From contig CAKNZJ010000282.1 in assembly GCA_932222125.1 (NCBI GenBank), forward strand, positions 50,598-114,597: a stretch of DNA of 64,000 nt, read 5' to 3'. Both the position numbers and the translations under genes were made by a program. Position 1 is the stretch's first letter. The number at the start of each line of letters is the position of its first letter. The notes under the pieces were generated by a model. It saw nothing but the letters and a program-made list of their open reading frames with translations, ran no database searches and was not told the origin of the DNA. This document shows positions 52,744 to 62,383 of this stretch, in pieces. This DNA comes from an uncultured Clostridia bacterium (lineage in GTDB: Bacteria; Bacillota; Clostridia; Oscillospirales; Oscillospiraceae).

Positions 52744-54123
52744 ATGAACAAGGTGGACGTGAAGGCCATGGTATCCAAGCAGCGGGCTTGGTTTCAGCGG
52801 GGAGCCACCCTAAATCCAGGTGTGCGCCTTGCCGCTCTGAGGCGGCTCAAGCGGGCTATCCAGACCCACCAGGGAGAGATTGCCGCAGCTCTCAAGGCAG
52901 ATTTGGGCAAAGGCACCACTGAGAGCTATCTATCCGAGATCGGGCTTGTTCTGTCCGAACTCAGCTATATGCTCCGGCACACCCGCACCTTCTCCCGGCC
53001 CCAGCGGGTGGATACTCCCCTGGCGCACTTCCCGGCCCGGAGCTACCAGCTTCCCTCTCCCTGTGGGGTGGTTCTGGTGATGAGCCCATGGAACTACCCT
53101 TTTTTGCTCACTGTGGACCCCCTGGTAGACGCCATAGCCGCCGGGAACACCGTGGTGGTCAAGCCCAGCGCATATGCTCCACACACTGGCCGGGTCCTCC
53201 AACAGCTTCTCCAATCCTGTTTTGACCCACAGTATGTGGCGGTAGTCACCGGCGGCAGAGAGGAAAACCGCTACCTGCTCCAAGAGCGTTTTGACCACAT
53301 CCTTTTCACCGGCAGTCAATCTGTGGGCCGGGAGGTGATGGCCCACGCTGCCCAGCATTTGACTCCGGTCACCCTAGAGTTGGGCGGAAAGAGCCCCTGT
53401 ATCGTGGAGCAAACCGCCGACTTAACGCTGGCAGCCAGACGCATTGTGTTTGGCAAATACCTAAACTGCGGCCAAACCTGTGTGGCGCCAGACTACGTAT
53501 TATGCGATGCCCAGGTGAAAGGCCGTCTCATCGCGGCATTAAAAGAGCAGATCGTCTGTCAATTCGGGCCAAACCCACTTCTCAATCCCGACTACGGCAA
53601 AATCGTGAATGCCAGGCACTTTGAACGGCTATTAAAGCTACTTGAACCGGATAAATTGGTCTGTGGCGGCAGGTTCTGCCGGGAAAGACTGCAAATTGAG
53701 CCCACCATAATGGATAACATCACCTGGTCAAGTCGGGCAATGCAGGAAGAGATTTTTGGCCCTATTCTTCCCATTCTAACCTATCACAACCTGGACACGG
53801 CCCTTGATGAGCTGGCTCAACAGCCCCATCCCCTGGCATTGTATCTCTTTACCCGCAACCGGTCCCTGGCCAAGAATGTGATGGCCCAGTGCTCTTTTGG
53901 CGGCGGATGCGTCAACGACGTGGTCATCCACTTGGCCACCAGCAGGATGGGCTTTGGCGGTGTGGGGGAAAGCGGCATGGGCTCTTACCATGGGCAAGCG
54001 GGCTTTCGCACCTTCTCCCACTATAAAAGCATTGTAGAGCGAGGAGTTTGGCTAGATCCTCCCATGCGCTACCAGCCCTACCGTCCGGCCGCCAGATTGT
54101 TGGCCCGATGGCTTTTGCGATAA
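52744..54123 (+). CDS. Aldehyde dehydrogenase (class 3-like)
   Basis: A 459-residue NAD(P)-dependent aldehyde dehydrogenase. The catalytic glutamate is in TLELGGKSPCIV and the catalytic cysteine in FGKYLNCGQTCVAPDYV; SPWNYPFLLTVDPLVDAIAAGN binds the cofactor. The short length and the hydrophobic, basic C-terminus (ARLLARWLLR) resemble class 3/fatty-aldehyde dehydrogenases, which sit on membranes. ATG at 52744 follows GGGAGG. It is a single-gene unit ended by a strong bidirectional terminator. Confidence 0.93.
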   Translation: MNKVDVKAMVSKQRAWFQRGATLNPGVRLAALRRLKRAIQTHQGEIAAALKADLGKGTTESYLSEIGLVLSELSYMLRHTRTFSRPQRVDTPLAHFPARSYQLPSPCGVVLVMSPWNYPFLLTVDPLVDAIAAGNTVVVKPSAYAPHTGRVLQQLLQSCFDPQYVAVVTGGREENRYLLQERFDHILFTGSQSVGREVMAHAAQHLTPVTLELGGKSPCIVEQTADLTLAARRIVFGKYLNCGQTCVAPDYVLCDAQVKGRLIAALKEQIVCQFGPNPLLNPDYGKIVNARHFERLLKLLEPDKLVCGGRFCRERLQIEPTIMDNITWSSRAMQEEIFGPILPILTYHNLDTALDELAQQPHPLALYLFTRNRSLAKNVMAQCSFGGGCVNDVVIHLATSRMGFGGVGESGMGSYHGQAGFRTFSHYKSIVERGVWLDPPMRYQPYRPAARLLARWLLR

Positions 54124-54126
54124 ACC

Positions 54127-54163
54127 AGCGCCCAGGAAAACCACGGTTTTCCTGGGCGCTTTC
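54127..54163 (+). terminator. Bidirectional terminator
   Basis: Perfect 16-base arms AGCGCCCAGGAAAACC / GGTTTTCCTGGGCGCT with a two-base loop, between the convergent aldehyde dehydrogenase and PatB-like genes. Confidence 0.88.
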
Positions 54164-54183
54164 CTTGCACAGCGGAGGGAGGT

Positions 54184-55386
54184 TCACCCCGCGTTGAACA
54201 CATATTGATCCAGCCGTCGCAGCGCCTCTTCCAGCCGAGCCAAAGGCAGGGCCACGTTAACTCGAATATGACAGGACCCGTAGAACGGCCGGCCATCCTG
54301 CCAGATCACTCCCACCTGCCAGCCGGCATTTAGCAGTTCGTCTAAGGTTTTGTGGTGGGCTGCACACCATTCCTGGCAGTTTAGAAAGAGCATATAGGTG
54401 CCCTGGGGCCTGGTTACTTGAACCCCATCAAAATGGGCGTGAACAAAGTCACAAAAAACTGATACATTTTGACTCAACACTTCCCGGAGCTTGACCAGCC
54501 AGTCCTCTCCCTGCGCAGAATAGGCCCCAATCAGAGCATGCATAGACAGCACATTCTGATTATTGTAATGAGATAGAATGGATTCCCTGCGCATCCGATC
54601 CCGCAGGGTCTTATTGTAAATAATGTGATAGCTGCCCACCAGTCCGGCTAAATTGAAGGTCTTGGAGGGGGCATACATGGCCACTGTGCGCTGGCGGGCA
54701 TCCTCTGACAACGATTGCGTGGGAATATGCCGGTTCCCATCCAGCAGCAGATCCGACCAGATTTCATCGGATACCACCATCACATCGTACCTGGCAAACA
54801 GCTCCATCGCCTGCTCCAACTCCCAGCGCTCCCACACCCGCCCGGTGGGATTATGAGGAGAGCATAAGATGGCCGCGTGAATGCGATGCTTTATAATTTT
54901 TTGTTCCATATCGGCCAAATCCATACGGTATATCCCCGCCCCATCCTGGACGAGAGGGCTGTGAACCATATGATAGCCGTTGTCCGTGAGGGCCGCAGTA
55001 AAACCCACATAGGTTGGGGCATGGAGCAACACAGGATCTCCCCGGGAGCAAAAAATGTTTAACGCACTGACTACCCCGCCTAGCACTCCATTTTCATAGC
55101 CAATATGGTCTGGGGTCAGCCCTGTCACCCCATTATGGCTCTCCTGCCATTGGATGATGGCCCTGTAGTAGCTCTTTGAAGGTGTGAAATAGCCAAAGAG
55201 CGGATGCTGCGCCCGTTGGACGATCGCCTCGGTAATGGCAGGGCAAGTCGGAAAGTTCATATCCGCCACCCACATGGGAATTGGATCAAATCCGTCCCGG
55301 GGTTGGGGGTATTGCTTCCCCACCGCATCTATGGCGATGGCATCCATCCCCCGCCGCTCCCACATCGTGGTAAAATCGTAGCACAT
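54184..55386 (-). CDS. PatB/MalY-type PLP-dependent C-S lyase/aminotransferase
   Basis: A 400-residue fold-type I PLP enzyme of the MalY/PatB class (cystathionine beta-lyase activity). Motifs: PMWVADMNFPTCPAI, GYENGVLGGVVSAL, LCSPHNPTGRVW, VVSDEIWSDLLL and the PLP lysine in APSKTFNLAGL. ATG at 55386 is eight bases after AAAGGG and replaces a longer GTG reading. It would cleave cystathionine or cysteine-like substrates; a regulatory role as in MalY is possible. It lies 86 bases downstream of the transporter gene. Confidence 0.93.
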   Translation of the reverse strand: MCYDFTTMWERRGMDAIAIDAVGKQYPQPRDGFDPIPMWVADMNFPTCPAITEAIVQRAQHPLFGYFTPSKSYYRAIIQWQESHNGVTGLTPDHIGYENGVLGGVVSALNIFCSRGDPVLLHAPTYVGFTAALTDNGYHMVHSPLVQDGAGIYRMDLADMEQKIIKHRIHAAILCSPHNPTGRVWERWELEQAMELFARYDVMVVSDEIWSDLLLDGNRHIPTQSLSEDARQRTVAMYAPSKTFNLAGLVGSYHIIYNKTLRDRMRRESILSHYNNQNVLSMHALIGAYSAQGEDWLVKLREVLSQNVSVFCDFVHAHFDGVQVTRPQGTYMLFLNCQEWCAAHHKTLDELLNAGWQVGVIWQDGRPFYGSCHIRVNVALPLARLEEALRRLDQYVFNAG

Positions 55387-55472
55387 ATGCCGCACCCTTT
55401 CTATTCCAATTGAAGTTACCCCGGTCTCTGTTGGCCAAATAACCGGAAGACCTGTCCAGCTTATTGTTTATA

Positions 55473-56834
55473 TTACATCCAGATAACCCACACCAGGATA
55501 TAACCCGTTGCCACCGCGGCCAGAGTAAATGGCACACTGTATTTCATAAAATCAGCTGCTCTGACCTCATAGCCGCCCTTACGCAGAATGCCGATCCCCG
55601 TAATATTGGCGGAGGCTCCGATTGGAGTGAGATTGCCCCCCAGGGTGGCCCCCACCAGTAGGCCGAAATAGAGCAGATTCGGGCTGATGGCAATGTTTCC
55701 CGCCTCCGACAACCGCTCTGTAATCACCGCCACCACCGGCAGCATGGTCGCCGTATATGGAATGTTGTCGATAAAAGCGGAAAACAGGACAGACATCCAA
55801 ACGATGACAGAATAAATAAGGAAGATGGACAGTCGGTCTCCCCCGCCGCTGAGTTCGGCCAGGGTATCCCCGATTAGGTTGATCAATCCCGCCTTCTGAA
55901 CTCCACCGATAATGATAAACAGCCCGATCAGCAAAAAGATCGTGTAAAAATCAATTTCCTGCAACGCCCTTCGCACCACTCCGGAGGAGCGGTCCCGCAC
56001 AATCTGGCGGACCAACCCCACCCAAAAGAAAAACAAGCAAATCAGCCCATTTGTAATATCCGGCTTATAAATCTGACCGGGCAAAGCTGTATCCTGATAT
56101 GGGATAAAGGAGGCTAAAATTAGACATGCCACAGTGAGACAAAGCAGCCAGGTAGGCATCATATCCGTCACCCTGGTATGCCCCTTTACATCCACCCGCT
56201 GGTTTTCCCTGCGGAACATCCACAGAAGGATCAGCAAAGAGACCAGCGCACCACACTCTGTTACCCAGAACATGCCTGGCTTCCCCTCTTGCACAAAGAA
56301 ACTCATAAAATCTAAATTAGCCGCCTTAGCCAGAAGAATAGACGTGGTATCCCCCACCAAAGTGGCGGCTCCCTGCAGGTTGGAAGATATAGAAATGCAG
56401 ATGATGGAAGAAACCGGGGAGATATTCAGCTTTTTGCACACTGCCAGCGCCACTGGCGCAACCATCAGTACGGTGGCCACATTGTCCACAAAGGCGGAGA
56501 TAATCCCCGCAAACAACGAGATAATGGCCACAAACCACTTGACAGAGTGGATCCTTGCCAGAATTAGATCGCTCAGCCGCTGGGGCATTTTAGACTCGAT
56601 AAAGAGATGAACGGTACCCATGGTACCTACGATCATCATGATCACATTCCAATCTATCTCCCTTAGCGCATCCGGCCAGAAATACTGAAAGTCGGGGAAC
56701 AGGGAGAGGCTTCCCACCAGGATAAACACAGCCGCTGAGATCAGCGCTACATAGGGACGGATTTTTTGAAATGCAAACATAATAATATAGGTGACGCCAA
56801 ACAAGATCAGCGCGAACAGCATGGAAGTGCCCAT
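55473..56834 (-). CDS. SLC13/ArsB/NhaD-type ion transporter
   Basis: A 453-residue membrane protein with about 11 helices. The repeated FVDNVATVLMVAP and FIDNIPYTATMLPVV blocks mark the ion transporter superfamily, and the LVGATLGGNLTPIGASANI segment matches ArsB/NhaD/SLC13-like permeases. Substrate could be sodium/proton, anions or dicarboxylates; motifs do not decide. ATG at 56834 follows GGAGGAGG by seven bases. A strong promoter (56899-56927) precedes it. Confidence 0.88.
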   Translation of the reverse strand: MGTSMLFALILFGVTYIIMFAFQKIRPYVALISAAVFILVGSLSLFPDFQYFWPDALREIDWNVIMMIVGTMGTVHLFIESKMPQRLSDLILARIHSVKWFVAIISLFAGIISAFVDNVATVLMVAPVALAVCKKLNISPVSSIICISISSNLQGAATLVGDTTSILLAKAANLDFMSFFVQEGKPGMFWVTECGALVSLLILLWMFRRENQRVDVKGHTRVTDMMPTWLLCLTVACLILASFIPYQDTALPGQIYKPDITNGLICLFFFWVGLVRQIVRDRSSGVVRRALQEIDFYTIFLLIGLFIIIGGVQKAGLINLIGDTLAELSGGGDRLSIFLIYSVIVWMSVLFSAFIDNIPYTATMLPVVAVITERLSEAGNIAISPNLLYFGLLVGATLGGNLTPIGASANITGIGILRKGGYEVRAADFMKYSVPFTLAAVATGYILVWVIWM

Positions 56835-56898
56835 GTAAAACCTCCTCCATACCCACTTCTCAAAAAAGAGCAGGGGCATGTCCATCAAATTACCCTCC

Positions 56899-56927
56899 AT
56901 TATACAGGAAAACCCTTTGAGTGGCAA
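56899..56927 (-). promoter_or_regulatory. Strong promoter of the transporter gene
   Basis: Minus strand TTGCCA (56922-56927), 17 bases, perfect TATAAT (56899-56904), about 65 bases before the ATG. Confidence 0.75.
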
Positions 56928-56976
56928 TCATTTCCGCCCCACCATTTTTCCTTTTTCTGCCCCTTCCCAGAAACGG

Positions 56977-57011
56977 AATTCCCCGCTCCAGATTATCTGG
57001 AACGGGGAATT
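56977..57011 (-). terminator. Terminator after cstA
   Basis: 16-base arms AATTCCCCGCTCCAGA / TCTGGAACGGGGAATT with one G-U type mismatch and a three-base loop, about 30 bases after the cstA stop; no long T run. Confidence 0.65.
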
Positions 57012-57042
57012 TTATGTCAGGAACCGTTCAGACAGCTACAGC

Positions 57043-58749
57043 TTACACCTGGGAGCTTCCAGCCTTCTTCTTACCTGTAGCCAAAGCCTGGATGCTCTCC
57101 ACCACCAAAATGATGGCCAAGGTCACCATGACAGCAGCCAAAATCAGCTGGAACCAAGTGCCCCAAGCGACGCCTCCGGCAACAATAGCCTGGACTCTCT
57201 CATAAATGGTGATAATCAAGCTGGTCAGAGTAGCCGCCAGCATAAAGGCCATTGGAATGTAGAACATCTTATTGTTCTTTCCGATATTCCCCAACCAAGC
57301 GGCCACAGTGATCAGGCCCAGGGCAGCCAGCAACTGGTTGGCGGCGCCGAACAATGCCCAGATCTCAGACAGCTCCAAGGCCCCTAGAACACAGCCCACA
57401 ATAACCATGATGAGCGTGCCGGTCAGGGGATGGGCTAGGAACTTCCGGGGCCCCTTTACATCCTTCCAGGTGATTTCCCCCTTCTTCAGGAACAACTCGG
57501 AGAACACATATCGGCTCAGACGAGTACCAGTATCCAGGGTGGTAAGGGCAAACACAGAAACGCCCAGCGTAATCAGTGCGTACACCACATTGTACACCCT
57601 GCTGGCAGAGGTGTCAAACATACCGGCGATACCGGCGGCAAAGGCGGCGGCAGGGGAGCCAAACTCGCCGGCGGTGTACTGGTTATAAACCATACCCACC
57701 GCAATCAGTGCCATGACGGCCAAGGTGCCCTCGATGAGCATGGAGCCATAGGCAATGGGCTTTGCGCTGCGCTCGCTGGCCAACTGCTTCGAGGAAGTAC
57801 CGGTGGCCACGCCGCTGTGGAATCCCGAACATGCGCCGCAAGCTACGGTGATGAACAGGGCTGGAAACAAGGTGCCCCGACTGGTGCTCCAACTAGTAAA
57901 CATAGGTATGTCAAAGGTGGTGGTGTTGGCAAAGGCGGAGAAGAAGATGCCCACCAATGCTAGACCCATAATTGCATACAGCAGGAAGCTTGACAGATAA
58001 TCCCGAGGCTGGAGCAAAATCCAAACTGGCGCCATGGAAGCTACAGTGATGTACACGCCGATGAGGATAATCCAAGTGGTGCGGCTCATAGCCAGCCCTA
58101 CATTCAGACCGATGGCCGTGATAGCCACGATGCCCAGAATACCCAAAATGGTGGCCGGCCCGGTCTTCAGCCCCAGACGGGAGGTGATAACACCATAGAT
58201 CATGGCCAGCACGATAAACAGCACCGATACCATAGAGGTGCTCTCCTGACCCGTGGGGCTGGCGGTAAAGCCGGTATTGGCGGAAGAGAAGGTGCCCGCC
58301 ACCACGTTGACAAAAGAGGCAATCACCAGCAGCAGCACCAGCAGCAAAAATAGGTTAAATAGCTTTTTGGCCCGCTCGCCCATGGTGGTTTTGACCACCT
58401 CACCCAACGATTTGCCATCGTGACGGATAGAGGCCAACATAGAACCAAAATCATGCACGCCGCCAAAGAAAATGCTGCCGAATACGCACCACAAACACAC
58501 GGGCAGCCAGCCAAATACCGAGGCCTGGATTGGACCATTAATCGGTCCGGCACCGGCGATAGATGAGAAGTGGTGTCCCATCAATACGGCAGGCTTGGCA
58601 GGAACATAGTCCACGCCGTCTTCCAATTCAACCGCAGGGGTCTTCCGGTTTGGATCGACGCCCCACTGCTTTGCCAGCCATGAGCCATAGAATATGTAGC
58701 CCAAGACCATCACAACAATTGTCGCGAGAATAATGGCAATTGCGATCAT
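57043..58749 (-). CDS. cstA: Carbon starvation protein A family transporter
   Basis: A 568-residue protein with about 15 helices. The N-terminal DYVPAKPAVLMGHHFSSIAGAGPINGPIQA and the FGSIFFGGVHDFGSMLASIRHDGKS segment are signatures of CstA. Some members import pyruvate or peptides. Length is in the short range of the family. It is the last gene of an operon in which two unknown genes come first; its start lies 14 bases after the second. Confidence 0.97.
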   Translation of the reverse strand: MIAIAIILATIVVMVLGYIFYGSWLAKQWGVDPNRKTPAVELEDGVDYVPAKPAVLMGHHFSSIAGAGPINGPIQASVFGWLPVCLWCVFGSIFFGGVHDFGSMLASIRHDGKSLGEVVKTTMGERAKKLFNLFLLLVLLLVIASFVNVVAGTFSSANTGFTASPTGQESTSMVSVLFIVLAMIYGVITSRLGLKTGPATILGILGIVAITAIGLNVGLAMSRTTWIILIGVYITVASMAPVWILLQPRDYLSSFLLYAIMGLALVGIFFSAFANTTTFDIPMFTSWSTSRGTLFPALFITVACGACSGFHSGVATGTSSKQLASERSAKPIAYGSMLIEGTLAVMALIAVGMVYNQYTAGEFGSPAAAFAAGIAGMFDTSASRVYNVVYALITLGVSVFALTTLDTGTRLSRYVFSELFLKKGEITWKDVKGPRKFLAHPLTGTLIMVIVGCVLGALELSEIWALFGAANQLLAALGLITVAAWLGNIGKNNKMFYIPMAFMLAATLTSLIITIYERVQAIVAGGVAWGTWFQLILAAVMVTLAIILVVESIQALATGKKKAGSSQV

Positions 58750-58763
58750 ACTAACTCTCTCCT

Positions 58764-59261
58764 TTACTTCATTGATATATTGCGAAAGAGACCCTTCAGG
58801 TTTCGGCCATGCCAGTTATAAGCCAGTTTCCCTGAAGAGGTTTCCATTGCAATCACTTGAAAGTTACTCCAACCGTGCAGTCCAAAACGATAGCTCCGAT
58901 AATGGCGCAGTTTTTTGATTAGCCCGCTGGCCTGAGGGGTGATATTCTCCGCCAGGATGACCAGGGACACATCGGTGTTGCGATGGTTCTTGTGCGGGGA
59001 GACCCGCTCCATTCCCAGATCCCAAGCCAGCCTGGCCAGTTCCTCTACCTCTCCCTGATCCAAACTGTCCGACACGGCAAAAAACACGTACTCGTTTGAA
59101 TTGGCATGGGCCAATTGAACTTTTTTAGAAAGAAAATACTGTGTACTGTTGGAATGGAACGCCGCCTCCGCAATAAACGGGGGGCTTATACCATCCCTGG
59201 TGACATTGTAGTAGTCATTATAAGATTTCAGTACCCGTTCCAGTGCGTTGAGCGCGGTCAT
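58764..59261 (-). CDS. Hypothetical protein in the cstA operon
   Basis: A 165-residue soluble protein. ATG at 59261 comes right after GGGGGAGAAGG. The N-terminal half has NALERVLKSYNDYYNV; the C-terminal half alternates beta-like and helical parts (YVFFAVSDSLDQGEVEELARLAWDLG, DVSLVILAENITPQASGLIKKLR, FQVIAMETSSGKLAYNWHG). This resembles a nuclease- or nucleotide-binding alpha/beta fold, but no catalytic motif is clear. The tight 14-base spacing to cstA suggests a role linked to that transporter. Confidence 0.8.
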   Translation of the reverse strand: MTALNALERVLKSYNDYYNVTRDGISPPFIAEAAFHSNSTQYFLSKKVQLAHANSNEYVFFAVSDSLDQGEVEELARLAWDLGMERVSPHKNHRNTDVSLVILAENITPQASGLIKKLRHYRSYRFGLHGWSNFQVIAMETSSGKLAYNWHGRNLKGLFRNISMK

Positions 59262-59342
59262 CCTTCTCCCCCCTTCCCATGAACAGTATCTCCTGGGCAC
59301 AGCCCCATTGGCCAAATCCGGCACATAAGCAGACCCAAACAG

Positions 59343-59717
59343 TTACGATGCCGCTCCATCAGCCGGAGGACGGCCGAATTCCGCGTGAGGAGCCAGCTGG
59401 CGCAGCTCCTCCATCACCGCCTTGCCTGCCCTGGCCCCCGGAAGTTGAATTTGAGCCAGCTCTCCTTCATCCCCGCAGATAACCAAATTTTCCACCTCAA
59501 TATTACCCTTCCCGCAGCACAGCTTGGCAGCCACCAACTGCACCCGCCTAAAGCAGCGACGCAAATCAGTATAGGGCAAATAATAGACCTTGCGGCCCAC
59601 GTTAAAGTACAGCCTGGTATCACCCAGGCGCAATTTTCCAACGGTTCGTCCACCAGCATATTCAGACGAAAGAGCCTGCCCATCCGTTTCAATAGAGGCA
59701 AGCGGATAGAATTTCAC
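59343..59717 (-). CDS. Hypothetical protein leading the cstA operon
   Basis: A 124-residue protein rich in beta strands (VGKLRLGDTRLYFNVGRKVYYLPYTDLRRCFRRVQLV), which could be a PH-like domain; the C-terminus is low-complexity (GRPPADGAAS). It starts with GTG at 59717 behind GGAGGGG and follows a promoter with a perfect -35 at 59773-59802. It is 81 bases upstream of the next unknown gene. I do not recognise the family. Confidence 0.75.
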   Translation of the reverse strand: MKFYPLASIETDGQALSSEYAGGRTVGKLRLGDTRLYFNVGRKVYYLPYTDLRRCFRRVQLVAAKLCCGKGNIEVENLVICGDEGELAQIQLPGARAGKAVMEELRQLAPHAEFGRPPADGAAS

Positions 59718-59772
59718 AAGGACCCCTCCCCTACATCATAATATTCTAAAAATGGTTAATAAAACCCTTTTC

Positions 59773-59802
59773 ATTTTAACAGGCCATTGTGACTATTGTC
59801 AA
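59773..59802 (-). promoter_or_regulatory. Promoter of the cstA operon
   Basis: Minus strand TTGACA (59797-59802), 18-base spacer, TAAAAT (59773-59778). Leader of about 55 bases. The region 59718-59862 is AT-rich and otherwise empty. Confidence 0.75.
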
Positions 59803-59862
59803 TATAAAACATAAAAAATTTACTTTTATTCATATATATTGATTATAGATCAGGATATGTCT

Positions 59863-60284
59863 TCACCCACCTTGGATATTGGTGGCAAAAGACGTGTCTT
59901 TGACCATGGCGATGAGAGAGTTTGATGGCGTAGGGAAAGCGGTACGCATAGCTTGGGGCAAGACGATACGCCGCATCGTCTGTAGAAAGCTCATTCCCGC
60001 GCAGTACCCCGCCTCCAGCTGCCCCGCTGGCACGGACTCCAGCGCCACCCGGATGGTCTCAGCGCAGTATGCCCCCTCGTTGATGGAAAACACGATCACT
60101 GCAGCGGGGAAGGGCACAATAGTAGTCCTAATTTTAGGAATTCCATAGACACCACAAATAACTGCATCAGCAGCGGCGTGCCCCGGAACACCCAGATATA
60201 GAACCGGCACAACAGGCTGACCATCTTATGGACTACAAGTACACTATAAGCCCACGCCCCTTGAATTGCAAATACTGGTACCAT
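59863..60284 (-). pseudogene. Broken amino-acid ABC transporter permease gene
   Basis: In two minus-strand frames the conserved parts of a HisM/GlnP-type permease can be read: WVFRGTPLLMQLFVV in one frame and, after a frameshift near 60130, VFSINEGAYCAETIRVALESV, then GQLEAGYCAGMSF and RRIVLPQAMRTAFPTPSNSLIAMVKDTS in the other. EAG..GMS....R.I.LPQA is the loop that touches the ATPase. The first membrane helix and the last 40 residues are missing. No partner genes for the ATPase or binding protein are nearby. Confidence 0.85.
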
Positions 60285-60533
60285 ATGTCCGGCTGTCTAG
60301 GCCAGACATATCTGGTGGGGGCCTGCAGAAGAAAATCAAGCTACTGACCCACGAAGGTGTAAATATGGAACACTTCTTTGTCCCCAGAAAAGGGACGCTA
60401 TTGTAACACTTATCAATATCAGTGGGCCCACCGATATTGTCAACTACTACTTCTAAGTAGATATTCAAACAGTTTGATGCGGCTAGGTCATCTTCTGCAA
60501 CTCTCTGTTTCCCAACTCAGTGCGGCGACATGA

Positions 60534-60854
60534 GCTGATGCTGGAAAGCTGTCCGGGCAGTTTGACGGCTGTATTTTCGGATTTGTGCAGACGTATAGAA
60601 AGCATGAGACAAATCTACCTGAGACGCTCCTCGTTACCAAAGATGAGATGGAGCAAATTGCCGACAAACGCAAGTTCCTCCTGCGGGCCTGGGGAATTAA
60701 ACGCAACGGAAATCTGCGCTACACCATCCGCCCGATCCAACTGGCGCTGGATCAGTTCTACGAACATCAGCTGGCGCAAATAGATGTGGCGGCTGAGCGT
60801 CAGCGAGTCGCAACGGCTCTCGCACGTCGCAGTGATAGCGCACACTCAGCGTGA
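60534..60854 (+). pseudogene. 5'-truncated remnant of a mobile-element protein
   Basis: A plus-strand frame open from 60534 reads as a plausible protein: LSGQFDGCIFGFVQTYRK, ETLLVTKDEMEQIADKRKFLLRAWGIKRNGNLRY, TIRPIQLALDQFYEHQLAQ. No ATG and no ribosome site precede it, and a stop lies directly before. The charged helical style and the nearby integrase and partition remnants suggest a piece of a conjugative or phage-like element. No family is named with confidence. The segment 60285-60533 shows nothing else. Confidence 0.4.
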
Positions 60855-61100
60855 CGACCTGTGCGCCGCTGTGTGGCCTCGCTGATGCTCGGAGGGTATC
60901 ACCACAGACGCAGCTGTGTCCAAAGCGTGTGCCCAGTGTGCGCCATCCAGTGAATTCAGCACAACCGAAAGTGGCAGGTGAACCGGGGGGCGAAAAAAGT
61001 GCAGGATAAAGGCCGGAGGTCACTTTTCTCTCTGTCCTTACAACCACCGCAAAATCGGCGGGTCAAGGCGGGGATATCTGCGAATTTCAGAAGGAGCATC

Positions 61101-61217
61101 ATACCAAAAGAAAAAACCAAGTTTGCGCTGCGAACCTCCCCGAAGGCACATCAACGCATCGAAGAGATGTGTCCTCGGAACAACTGCCGTCTGCAATCAG
61201 AGAGGCGGTCTGTGATC
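61101..61217 (+). pseudogene. Remnant of a small ribbon-helix-helix protein gene
   Basis: The frame reads PKEKTKFALRTSPKAHQRIEEMC, then NNC and a degraded continuation. This follows the pattern of small mobile-element ribbon-helix-helix proteins (P..KTKF.LR.SP......E.Y...NC.S..EFI). An AAGGAG site stands eight bases before an ATA codon where ATG is expected, and the C-terminal helix is lost. The stretch 60855-61100 has no recognisable content. Confidence 0.45.
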
Positions 61218-61331
61218 CTTGTCCCCTGTCAAATTCTGCGTTGCAAAACAAAGAATAAAAGTCCTCGAAAAATCAGTAGCTTTCCCCGCCGAGGCGTGGT
61301 ATGGTGGGTGGCTACAAGGAGATGACGACCC

Positions 61332-62252
61332 ATGGCAAAGAAACGAGCAAACGGCGAGGGCAACATCCGCAAGCGCACGGACGGCCGCTGGGAGGGGCGC
61401 TACACAGCTGGCTACGATTCCGAGACTGGCAATCGGATCATCAAGAACGTCCTCGGTAAGACCCAAGCTGAGGTCAAAGAGAAGCTGGCCCAGGCACGGC
61501 AGAAGTCCTCTGGCCTGGATGTGACCCGCAAAGAGGACTACACTGTAGCTACCTGGCTCCGCAGCTGGTATGAACTCTACGCCAAGCCCAACGTCAGACC
61601 AGCCACCGCTGACCGCTACCACCTAATCATCGAGACCTACACCATCCCACGCATCGGAAAGATCAAACTCAAGAAGCTGGCCTCCCGTGATCTGCAAAAG
61701 CTCTACAAGGACCGGATGGAGAAGGGTAGAATCCAAAAGCGCAGCGGCAAAGGCAATCCCGGTCTGAGCAACACCACAGCGCGGAGTGTTCACCTCACCC
61801 TGCACTGTGCATTCGAGAGAGCGGTAAAGGAGCGGCTCATCCCTCGCAACCCCACCGACGACTGCATCGCTCCCAAAGTGCAGAAAGTGGAGATGAAGAC
61901 GCGCCTGCCCAAACACCTCAAGTCCTATCTGGATGCCGCCAACGCCAGAGATGTCCTGCCCATGTTCTACCTGGAACTGGTCAGCGGACTGAGGAAAGGT
62001 GAACTGATGGCGCTCCTATGGTCTGACCTGGACATTGACCACAAGACCATCTCCGTCAGCAAGCAGTACGTTCGTAATCCTAGCGGAGAGGTGATGCTCT
62101 CCAGGCCAAAGACGGAGACATCCGTCAGGCAGGTATCCATCCCGCAGGATGCGGTGGACCTGCTGATTCAGGAACACAGCCGAAGCAGTTTTGAAATATA
62201 TTCATACATATTCAGTAGTCAAGGGTTCAATTTCAATCACTCCGGGAACTGA
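61332..62252 (+). pseudogene. Tyrosine integrase lacking its catalytic C-terminus
   Basis: The first 290 codons match a phage/ICE-type tyrosine recombinase: a basic arm-binding start (KKRANGEGNIRKRTDGRW), a SAM-like core domain (about 70-165), and the beginning of the catalytic domain with the first arginine R221 (SGLRKGEL) and the lysine region SRPKTETSVRQV. The HxxR block and the tyrosine nucleophile are absent; after about residue 288 the sequence turns into unrelated residues and stops. So it cannot be active. ATG at 61332 with AAGGAG nine bases upstream. Confidence 0.88.
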
Positions 62253-62344
62253 AAAAACTACTGGTAGCTTCTCTCTTTCCAACACAGATAACCAATGGCC
62301 GCTCGTCTGTACAGTGACCGACATTCCATTCTAACACTAAAATA

Positions 62345-62381
62345 AAAAAGGCAGAGGGTAATTACCGCCCTCTGCCTTTTT
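62345..62381 (-). terminator. Bidirectional intrinsic terminator
   Basis: Perfect 14-base arms AAAAAGGCAGAGGG / CCCTCTGCCTTTTT around a nine-base loop, flanked by A/T runs on both sides. Confidence 0.85.
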
Positions 62382-62383
62382 AT

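Noticed and set aside
60244..60468. A short minus-strand frame that might be an insertion-sequence protein
   Set aside because: No transposase motif, no terminal repeats pairing with another copy, and it overlaps the permease remnant.
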